This document shows, piece after piece, positions 58,301 to 64,000 of a DNA stretch of 64,000 bases (the first letter of the stretch is position 1; each line of letters starts with the position of its first letter). Below the pieces are notes generated by a model that made no database searches, was not told where the DNA came from, and saw only the letters and a list, made by a program, of their open reading frames with translations. The translations under genes and the position numbers were made by a program. Where the stretch lies: the NCBI GenBank assembly GCA_023974075.1, contig CM043789.1:39282592-39346591 (forward strand). Reading direction: 5' to 3'. The DNA comes from Chaenocephalus aceratus (Eukaryota; Chordata; Actinopteri; Perciformes; Channichthyidae).

Positions 58301-58319
58301 GGAGATACTGAACGATTGA
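40394..58319 (+). CDS. arl6ip5-like: ARL6IP5/PRAF-family (PRA1-domain) protein gene, disrupted in exons 2 and 3
   Basis: Exons 40394-40572, 56537-56757 and 58145-58319. Exon 1 is intact ([20 protein letters not shown], then [14 protein letters not shown]), matching the N-terminus of ARL6IP5/JWA and PRAF2, small ER/Golgi membrane proteins with a PRA1 domain that affect trafficking and EAAC1 glutamate transport. Exon 2 recovers [39 protein letters not shown] and [12 protein letters not shown], but in changing frames: shifts fall between 56570-56584, 56597-56606 and 56711-56721 (each +1 or -2). Exon 3 gives [20 protein letters not shown], shifts (-1) between 58222-58233, and ends in LAEILND. Splice sites are canonical and exon phases consistent. 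The RLRN Arg is Cys here. Either a decaying gene or a locally poor assembly. AATAAA at 58526. Confidence 0.8.
40781..41275. repeat. dispersed MITE-like repeat (GTACTCAAGTAC type)
   Basis: Begins CAGTGGTGTACTCAAGTACG and ends near TACTTGTACTGAAGTATAAG, with ACTTTTACTCCACTACATAC inside. Common type of fish repeat enriched in AGTACTT. Boundaries approximate; no coding sequence. Confidence 0.5.
42283..42934 (-). repeat. Gypsy 3' LTR
   Basis: About 650 bp, matching 50843-51812 apart from a 320-bp block found only in the other copy. Starts (plus strand) TGTTACGCCCCTGATAAAAG and is interrupted at its inner edge by the TA-flanked element at 42935. Confidence 0.85.
42935..45054 (+). mobile_element. 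TA-flanked TIR element carrying a SAMD3-like coding fragment
   Basis: Terminal repeats TACACTSAAARAAMKGAC (left CACTCAAAAAACTGAC, right in reverse CACTGAAAGAAACGAC) sit at TA sites on both sides (42933-42934, 45055-45056), as for Tc1/mariner-class insertions. It lies at the junction of the Gypsy 3' LTR and pol. Inside is a mini transcription unit: a leader with a donor (TTG|GTAAGTT, 43309), an acceptor at 43923-43924, an open exon, and AATAAA at 44574-44579. The right 450 bp are AT-rich with many ACTTAA/TTAAGT motifs. No transposase is present. Confidence 0.7.
43925..44101 (+). pseudogene. SAMD3-like C-terminal fragment carried in a TIR element
   Basis: After an acceptor (TGTATGCAG|GAGGAC) the exon reads [26 protein letters not shown], then [16 protein letters not shown] and a stop at 44101. 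HGANEED and STAEAC(T/A)LLMGLI recall the C-terminal region of the multicopy teleost proteins annotated as sterile alpha motif domain-containing protein 3-like. The SAM domain itself is not seen. The ending is altered: family members continue past MGLIYA, whereas here a stop intervenes. Assignment rests on pattern memory, so moderate. Confidence 0.5.
45988..46691 (-). mobile_element. hAT element with BED zinc finger, 704 bp
   Basis: Exact 8-bp target duplication CTCACAAC at 45980-45987 and 46692-46699; ends TAGGGTTGCCAG and, in reverse, TAGGGATGCCAGC. Subterminal CGATTATTCG repeats occur at both ends. It retains only the N-terminal BED-finger part of a transposase, so it is a non-autonomous deletion derivative inserted into Gypsy pol. 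Confidence 0.95.
46132..46380 (-). pseudogene. hAT transposase N-terminal BED zinc finger fragment
   Basis: From a Met at 46380: [20 protein letters not shown], then [20 protein letters not shown] and [10 protein letters not shown]. The W..YF....C-x2-C...H-x4-H layout is a BED zinc finger, which binds DNA in hAT transposases and in domesticated ZBED proteins. The catalytic and dimerisation domains are absent; after the finger only about 40 residues remain before the frame runs into the terminal repeat. Confidence 0.85.
48959..49762. mobile_element. hAT-like (composite) insertion in Gypsy
   Basis: Left end TAGGGCTGTGCAATTTAATC; right end, in reverse, TAGGGATGCTCCGATCGCC. Flanks CATCCTTG and GTGGAGTC do not match, so this is either two joined elements or one whose insertion was accompanied by deletion: Gypsy protease and the start of RT are missing. 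It contains (GA)-rich repeats at 49440-49500 and overlapping hairpins at 49626-49678. Confidence 0.6.
49626..49678. repeat. two overlapping mutually exclusive hairpins
   Basis: Hairpin 1: 19-bp arms 49626-49644 and 49650-49668 with a 5-base loop. Hairpin 2: 16-bp arms 49641-49656 and 49663-49678 with a 6-base loop. All arms are perfect and share the central bases, so only one can form at a time. Confidence 0.9.
49763..50621 (-). pseudogene. Gypsy gag-like region
   Basis: From a Met at 50621 ([20 protein letters not shown]): a leucine/acid-rich N-terminal helical part with [20 protein letters not shown] (likely coiled coil), then a Gln/Arg-rich middle, then [20 protein letters not shown] and [11 protein letters not shown] before an in-frame TAA at 49905-49907, after which [20 protein letters not shown] continues in the same frame. 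The last part resembles the capsid region of fish Gypsy gag proteins. Zinc knuckle and protease are lost where the hAT-like insertion begins. Confidence 0.7.
50823..50840 (-). promoter_or_regulatory. Gypsy primer-binding site, tRNA-Pro-like
   Basis: Two bases inside the 5' LTR terminus (CGTAACA|TT) the minus strand reads TGGGGGCTCGTCCGAGAC. The first 14 bases equal the complement of the 3' end of tRNA-Pro as used by many retroviruses; the last four differ slightly. It places the start of minus-strand cDNA synthesis and confirms element orientation. Confidence 0.75.
50843..51812 (-). repeat. Gypsy 5' LTR with internal insertion
   Basis: Matches the 3' LTR at both ends but contains an extra block (about 51093-51412) that ends in a duplicated LTR segment: GAAGAATTTTGACAAGAGTC occurs at 50864 and again at 51325. 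The extra block may be LTR sequence lost from the other copy or an insertion followed by duplication. Confidence 0.8.
51813..52767. other. intronic sequence, possibly part of an old solo LTR
   Basis: Starts near TGTGACGGTGTGGTGTAGG. With the hAT-like element (52776-55495) removed, the sequence continues to 55831, where GATGTGACA ends a segment carrying, on the minus strand, GTATAAATACAGGGG (55797-55811), a good TATA box. TGTCACA...TCACA ends and a TATA would fit an LTR of about 1.3 kb, but no interior or target duplication supports it. No coding sequence. Confidence 0.3.
53605..53915 (+). mobile_element. 5'-truncated LINE 3' end
   Basis: The frame reads [20 protein letters not shown], then [15 protein letters not shown] and a stop at 53810, a HxxxxCPxY-type C-terminal motif of some non-LTR reverse transcriptases. 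Downstream is GTAGGTGGCGATATATG, CGATTCGCCATTAAAG and a GAAGAA-rich tail, the 3' end form of a common fish LINE. A reverse copy of the tail lies at 59115-59190. Confidence 0.6.
53960..55060. repeat. MITE-like block rich in GAGGAGTCGAGG
   Basis: Left side CCTCCTCGACTCCTCGGTCC, right side GAGGATAGGAGTCGAGGAGG; both have AGAGAAATGAGA-type adjoining motifs in inverse orientation. A shorter related block is at 25705-25835. It includes an inverted duplicate of the sequence around 25880-26030 (TATATTTACTTTGATTCATT). Confidence 0.5.
55779..56035 (-). pseudogene. L2/CR1-like LINE reverse transcriptase fragment
   Basis: Minus-strand translation [20 protein letters not shown] then [20 protein letters not shown] and [10 protein letters not shown]. 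This conserved block ([12 protein letters not shown]) follows the polymerase core in L2/CR1-type LINEs. It is cut on both sides. Confidence 0.85.
56094..56480 (+). mobile_element. MITE upstream of exon 2 of the ARL6IP5-like gene
   Basis: Left GGGGCCCTATTATACTAAA; contains CCCAGTCTGCTCTGATTGG and GCCTTTGCAGACCATTTAC. It is the fullest copy of the family seen at 17466-17643 and 19980-20168. It ends about 55-60 bp before the exon-2 acceptor at 56535-56536. Confidence 0.65.
57440..57831. mobile_element. TTAA-flanked MITE, 392 bp
   Basis: TTAA at 57436-57439 and 57832-57835. Ends AGGTAGGGTAGGTAAG and, in reverse, AGGTGGGGTAGGTAAG. Lies in intron 2 of the ARL6IP5-like gene. Non-coding. Confidence 0.85.
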
Positions 58320-58525
58320 AGGGACTTTACGCACCAAAGATTGTGACTTGGATTTTTCTGTGAATGCCTCAGTCTAAACCCCAGTGAGGGCCTAAGATAT
58401 TCTAAAAAATAATATTTGAAAACATTAAAAAAATATATATTTTTTATATTTTTGTTGTTACATTTTTAATTAGTTTTTACCAAAATAAGTTGATTTAATT
58501 GTATTTAAAATAATATTTCCAAAGA

Positions 58526-58531
58526 AATAAA
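58526..58531 (+). terminator. polyadenylation signal of the ARL6IP5-like gene
   Basis: AATAAA about 207 bp past the stop codon at 58319, after an AT-rich 3' untranslated region. Likely but untested. Confidence 0.5.
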
Positions 58532-58634
58532 TCCTTCGAATCTGCCTGTTCAGTTTCTGTTTAGAATGTGAAGGGTTAAATGCCGTCTCTGCGAGGTTAT
58601 GTGAAGACAGGAGGGCTTGTTGGTCCCTCTACAT

Positions 58635-58966
58635 CAGTGTGTTTCTCAAACTTTTTCATAACAAGGACCACTTAACCAATAAAAAAAACACCTAACTCCA
58701 CAAATATCCAAAATCGCATCGTTTTTCTAGAACAGATTACAAATCGCCTGAAAATGGTACAAACAAGTGGCAAACATTGTGTGATGAAGGTTGTTGCGCT
58801 GGGCTATATCATGCATCGAAAGTGCAACTTAACCCTCGCTCCATTGCGGAGATATTCCCGCGAGAGTGCGGAAAACTTAAATGTATTTATTATTTCAAAT
58901 GTGAAATGTTACCAATATACTCGCGGACCACCATTGGTTCAGCGGACCACACTTTGAGAAGCACTG
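58635..58966. mobile_element. hAT MITE, 332 bp
   Basis: Exact 8-bp target duplication CTCTACAT at 58627-58634 and 58967-58974. Ends CAGTGTGTTTCTCAAAC and, in reverse, CAGTGCTTCTCAAAG. Contains GCGGACCACCA and AGGACCACTT blocks. Typical small vertebrate hAT MITE. Confidence 0.95.
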
Positions 58967-58995
58967 CTCTACATTCACAGAGGGCCCGCTATAGT

Positions 58996-59952
58996 AGGCT
59001 TGTTTGAGACGCGTTGCGGCTCGCCTCGAAAGTAGACGAGAGTAGCCGATCGCAGCCGGGGGAGGTCTCAAAAAACTCGCCTGAAGTCGGACAGCTCCGA
59101 GTCGGCTTCTTCTTCTTCGCCTTCTTCTTCTTCTTCTCTCGGTTTTTTGGCGGATTGCAAACAACTTTAAGGTTGCATACCGCCACCTCCGGAGTCAGCT
59201 TGACTCGGTTTGCATTTATAAAGAATGCACACATGTGTTTAAATCGTTAATGTCAGATATGAACTAAGTAAATACATTTGTTCCTGCTCAAGATTAGATT
59301 AAACTTTATGTTAGTGCACATATTACAGGTACTGAGACAACGAAATGCAGTTTAGCTTCTAACCAGGTGCAAAAAGCAGTAAAGTGAAAAGTAATGTACA
59401 CAATCTACAGAATAAAAATATAGAATGAATTGAATGATGAATAAACAGTGAGGGGTATGCATATACACAGCAGCCTGTGAGCAGTATGAACAGTGTGTAT
59501 GAATGTGCTAAGATATATAAATTAATGAAAACGGTAAGCAGTGCAAGTATTAATTATATAGATATTAATTTCATGATGATAAAACATTGTGGAAAAATGA
59601 TGAAAAATGGGAATGGATGTGGCGACGTAAAACTGACACAAAAACAACAACCCAACTTTTGCCAGCCAATTGGAGAGTTTCATCAGCAGCACGTGGTAAA
59701 AACCACCAATGAGCGCTCAGCTCGAGAAACCAGCGAGTCGTTTCCCATCAAGCATTCTTCGCTTCCGCAGCCGTGGAGAGAAGAAACTGCGCCGCCTCGC
59801 TCTCAAGGCTGCGGGCGTCTTTGTCCAGCGAGATTTCAACGTCTCATGTAGGCGAGCCTCCAGAGCAAGTCGGACAAAATGACTAACCATCATGCAACGC
59901 ACTAGCAAGACGTTGATCGAAATTGCGCAGGTCTCGCTTGTCTCAAACAAGC
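58996..59952. mobile_element. TIR element with GCTTGTTTGAGAC ends
   Basis: Left AGGCTTGTTTGAGACGCG, right (reverse) AGCTTGTTTGAGACAAGCG. No transposase frame. It contains a reverse LINE 3' tail (59115-59190: a TTC-rich run, then GGTTTTTTGGCGGATTGC and ACCGCCACC) and another LINE-tail-like stretch at 59286-59400. Short AGT/CTA flanks do not give a clear duplication. Confidence 0.65.
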
Positions 59953-60058
59953 TAACTCAATGACAGAGTAATGTCAAATGACAGTACAATTGACAATCAT
60001 ATCTTCCCTCTAAATGGGCGGGCGTTATTTTCGCGCGGACTTTATGACAAGTTTCTAT

Positions 60059-62155
60059 GGGATTAGGTTGTATCATAAAGATAAAGCAACACTTTCTCAG
60101 AATAAAGCAAAAACTATGAGTTAAAAGAAAAAAAACTAAGTCAAACAAATAAAATAAATTTCAAAATAAAACTATAAGTTGCAAACAACTAATTTGTGTA
60201 ATCATGTAAACTATAAATATTTTTTCTTTGTTTTAACATAGGTTTTTGTTTGCAGTTCTTGTTTCTTCTTTCTCAATGATCAGACTTTTGCTCTCGCTGC
60301 AACTTCTCGTTTGCGCTCCCTCATTTTTAGTTTGAGATTTTGACACAAACATCCCAGGTGGGCGGGACTTTCAGGGGTGCGTCCCCATTGGATATTCAGC
60401 TTTTGAGTGACAGCCCACTACACCACAGATCATACAGTGCAAACTCATGCAGCAAACTCCGGAGTCCACTCGGCCACGTTAGTGTCGGTGGTCTCCTGGG
60501 AGTTTCATGAACATATCGGACTTATCTTATGGATGGCTGTGCATTATACTTGTGATGTGTAGTTCATACTTTATTCCAACTTTAAATATTTTAATACCTG
60601 AACACACTGGTGCTGTTTAAATAATTTCCCAATTTGGGATTGATAAAGTGTCTGTCTATTTATTTTATAGATAAAAAAACACATCTATGTATTTTCAAGC
60701 TAAAGGTGATACACAATATAAACTGTATACTATTATTTTTCAAAGACATGTTACATTTCAAAAGCATATATTGCTATGTTAGGACAAAACAATTAAAGAC
60801 TGCTTTAATTGAACAAATTCTGCAATATAAAAGTGGCAGATTTGCTTTATGAACAGAGCAGACCTATTGCATACCAACACAATTAGGAGCATGCTCACAT
60901 CTTACTATGTTGGTCTGAAGAGCTGAAGCATTTCATACACAATGGATAAAACCGGTGTTGTTTCATTCTATATCCTGTGAGAAAATGATATACATTTAGC
61001 ATTAAAAATTCGACATACTATTCCTAGCCTGAAAAGATATGAATAATCAACAGATTTGAATGAATCTCTACCTTTTCATGTAGAATAAAGACAAAGAGTG
61101 ATTATACAAATTACATTTATTGAAATTTGAACCAGAAGATGAAGTCTCAAAGAATGTTTTAAATAAAAGGACATAAAACAAAAAGGTGGATAATAATAAA
61201 ATCTATTAAATGTATATGTAAAGACATTTGGTCAAATTAAATGACACTGAGCCAGTGATAACAGTAACGCCAGCTTGGATGAAGATGGTGCAGGTCTCTC
61301 TTCATTCCCCCCCTCCGTGCTGTCCCCTCAGAGGAAGGGGAAACGGGATAAGACTCTGGACGCCACGCTGTCTCAATGATCCACACTGTTAATATATGAG
61401 GACAATAAATGTTTTAGGAATGAAAAATATGAAGTTAACAAATAAAACAACAGCTCGTGGACGGAGGTTTTCCTACACAAGTTTAACTCAGCCTCCATTG
61501 ATTTGCATATCAAATTAGCGTGTTTAATAAAATAAGCTATCATGGCTTATACTTGCATATCTAAACAGTAACATGAAAAACCTGTTGGTAGTCAGGCCAC
61601 ACGAGTCCATTTGAGTGTGTGCGCCGGTGTCTGAACGCTCACTGACTGCTAGCTATGTAGCTAACTGTTAGGCTACTTAGCTTGCATTGTTATGGATCTA
61701 AAGGTAGCACAAGCTAACTTTCATAGCACAGCTTTACTTCTCACTTTACACAATAAAGAAACAGACGGTATAGCACAAACAACACAAATGATCAATACTT
61801 ACATATATGAGTATCCAATGGGGACGCACCCCTGAAAGTCCCGCCCACCTGGGATGTTTGTGTCAGAATCTCAAACAAAAAATGAGGGAGCGCAAACGAG
61901 AAGAGCTGCAGCGAAAGCAAAAGTCTGATCATTGAGAAAGAAGAAACAAGAACTGCAAACAAAAACCTATGTTAAAACAAAGAAAAAAGACTTATAGTTC
62001 ACATGATTACACAAATTATTTGTTTGCAACTTATAGTTTTATTTTTGAAATTTATTTTATTTTGCTTGACTCAGTTTTTTTTTCTTTTAAACTCATAGTT
62101 TTGCTTTATTCTGAAAAAGTGTTGTCTTTATCTTTATGATACAAAAACTAATCCC
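60059..62155. mobile_element. fold-back element with about 340-bp inverted arms
   Basis: Left arm 60059-60398 (GGGATTAGGTTGTATCATAA ... CCCCATTGGATATTCA) and right arm 61808-62155 (TGAGTATCCAATGGGG ... ACTAATCCC) are inverted copies with scattered differences. The spacer is 1409 bp and has no recognisable gene; it includes a LINE-tail-like sequence (60622-60660). Each arm has a GGGCGGGACTT box. No target duplication was found at the edges. Confidence 0.85.
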
Positions 62156-62556
62156 TAAATTCCGCCCGCTGTGAGGTCTATGCAAGTGGTGCAGTCAGCT
62201 CCATATAAAGAGTAGACGCCGCATCGACCGCTACTGCCTATTGGCGCTGACGAGCCCGTGGGGCCGCCCATCTGGACCGGGCACCCGCCTCCCCTCAGTG
62301 TTAATCTGTCGTGGCAGGCGCAATGAAGTGTCAGCGCATTTAATCAATCATAACTCGCTGAATACAAAACTGACTTTTCACGGGGGGGTTGGTTTTCTGG
62401 CAAACGTCATATATGTAGGCATGATACCGGACACATGATTCGGCGTATTTTACATCTTTATAGTAGGCTTAACAGCAACAGAATATTCTGGTATTGATAG
62501 CCTATATGTTATGTATGATAGGTATTTTGCAAAAGACACACGAATATAATATCGGC

Positions 62557-62588
<32 letters not shown>

Positions 62589-62972
62589 TAAAAAACACTA
62601 ATGGTCTATATGATAGAGAAGCAGAAGCAGATTGTGTAGGCCTACTACTCAGCTATTTTAATAAGTTGAAAAATGAAGAACCAATAATACATTATACATA
62701 GACAGAAGTTATATATTAGTAAAAATGAATATCTATATCTATGTCAGAACAAATTAAAATCTACATCTATATCTATATAAAACATGTACATTTCAAGTTA
62801 AACACAAGAACATGACACCACCCCGCCCCAAACCATATTTACACAAAGTTACTCATGAAAGTTTAAATGAGCTAAAAGCCCTGAAAGAGGACTGTTTTGC
62901 AGAGCTTCTTTCTCGTGCTCCCTTTCTGCAGGTCAAGAGAGGTGAGTTTGGCAATGTGGTGTAGTCTTATTT
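62156..62972. other. intergenic sequence with a CA microsatellite
   Basis: Contains an (AC)n tract at about 62566-62588 and AT-rich sequence with ATCTATATCTATAT repeats (62730-62780). The 3' end of the P-element-like gene adjoins at 62973. No other gene is seen. Confidence 0.5.
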
Positions 62973-63810
62973 TCAGAAACACAGACACAACAAGTTGGAA
63001 TAATGGTTGTCGATGCCAAACTGCGTCTCCTCAATGTGTTCCCCAAGCTGAAAAACATCCTCCGTTACAATCTCCTCCCGGACGATGTAGGTGACTGTCG
63101 ACACCTTTGGAGCTTGCCTTGTTGAAGCTTGGCGAATCACCCTCTCTGCAGCTCTCAGCACCTTCACTGTGCCTTGTGATGGAATCACTAGGCCACCGTT
63201 GTTTTTCAGCGCTAGAAGGTGGTAGCTCTCATCAAATGATGAAGGTACAGCATCTCTGACCAAGCTTGCACAGCACACATCACAGGACAGCTTTCGCAGA
63301 ATCTGCCGGACTACAAATCCTGCGATGTAGACCAGCGCATTTTCCACCAGACCACCAAACCGAGTGGGAAGATAGCTGTGGTCACTCACAACAGCCGAAA
63401 TGTTGGCGAATGGAGATGGGCGCTCTTCAGCAGTTTCAGCAGAGGACATCTCTCCCGCAGACAGGGACACAGTGTGATCTTGGGCTGCCACATTGCCTGT
63501 CTCACTATGAAACACCGAACCATCAGACGGCGGAAGATGGCCTGGAACTGGCGTGCAGATGGATTGTTATTCCAGCCACCTTGTATGGAAAACAGGCACA
63601 CAATACATACATTACTCACAAGTCATTTTCATAAGTTATTGCAATTAAAAGAACATCAACCCTACCTGACGCTCTGATGGAATTAAATAGGAGCTCCAAG
63701 TGATCCTGGCTGAACCTGTAGGTGAGGACATACCGCTGAACTTGGAGCAGTTCAGGAATCATCAGCATCAACGTGTCGATGTTATGACAAATCCGATGAC
63801 TGACAAGTAC
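62973..63810 (-). pseudogene. P-element-like (THAP9-type) transposase, 3' exons
   Basis: Two exons on the minus strand: 63810-63666 and 63579 to 62973. The first reads VLVSHRICHNIDTLMLMIPE, then YRFSQDHLELLFNSIRAS; it joins in phase (TCAG|GTAGGG ... CAAG|GTGGC) to GGWNNNPSARQFQAIFRRLM. SQDHLELLF and GGWNNNPTxxQF are signature blocks of P-element transposases and THAP9. A one-base frame change near 63515 precedes FHSETGNVAAQDHTVSL, and the frame then continues through YIAGFVVRQILRKLSCDVC to a stop at 62973. The THAP domain and catalytic core would lie beyond 64000. Probably a decayed or mis-sequenced copy. Confidence 0.8.
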
Positions 63811-64000
63811 CTGCAAAAGAAAAACATTTTATGACTCTGATCATGGCAAAACATATACAGTATACTTGTAGGACACTTAGCTAACACATGCAAGCACACA
63901 TGCAATACATACCATTTTGACACCTACATGTGCTTGATGTTGTGTAATACGTACCATTAGAAGCATCTGGGACCTCAAAAACACTGAATACAAGATAATT

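Overview
The window is vertebrate nuclear DNA from a ray-finned (teleost) fish. The coding exons carry GT/AG introns. The three host genes have fish-type sequences. The repeats are typical of teleosts: Tc1/mariner, hAT and TTAA-target MITEs, L2-like and other LINE tails, a Ty3/Gypsy LTR element, a DIRS/Ngaro tyrosine-recombinase retroelement, a P-element-like transposase and long CA microsatellites. No rRNA, tRNA or CRISPR array was seen.

Host genes lie in the middle. (1) A vasotocin/vasopressin V2-type receptor gene, minus strand, two coding exons (30960-30096 and 29252-29023), 364 codons plus stop. (2) TRNT1, the CCA-adding tRNA nucleotidyltransferase, minus strand, seven coding exons from 39742 to 31990; all exon phases join to a 427-residue protein. 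(3) Divergent from TRNT1 across a 651-bp intergenic region, an ARL6IP5/PRAF-family gene on the plus strand with exons at 40394-40572, 56537-56757 and 58145-58319. Its second and third exons carry four frame breaks, and its first intron is about 16 kb because transposons fill it.

Region by region. 1-5766: hAT end, Tc1-like transposase fragment, CTG repeat, L2-like LINE 3' end, a MITE with a perfect 55-bp palindrome. 5767-6918: TTAA-flanked element. 8172-12747: decayed Ngaro/DIRS element with its split direct repeats intact (A1-internal-B1-A2-B2), a tyrosine recombinase relic and a GC-rich minisatellite. 12817-13738: hAT-like element. 13739-20793: largely featureless with small palindromes. 20794-24705: three nested DNA elements. 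25361-26072 and 26613-27061: MITEs. 29023-39742: receptor gene and TRNT1. 40394-58319: ARL6IP5-like gene, whose giant intron holds a Gypsy element (about 42283-51812) that itself carries a TA-flanked element with SAMD3-like cargo, a BED-finger hAT and other inserts, plus a 2.7-kb hAT-like element. 58635-62155: hAT MITE, a second TIR element, and a fold-back structure with about 340-bp arms. 62973-63810: 3' exons of a P-element/THAP9-like transposase running off the right edge.

Functionally the three host genes are unrelated: tRNA 3'-end maturation, membrane trafficking or ER shaping, and hormone reception. TRNT1 and the ARL6IP5-like gene probably share a bidirectional promoter with CGCGAGA-type motifs. 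The most interesting signals are the intact split repeats of the Ngaro relic, the TIR element carrying SAMD3-like coding sequence, the decay pattern of the ARL6IP5-like gene, and a MITE whose TTAA target site seems to supply the branch point of the last TRNT1 intron.
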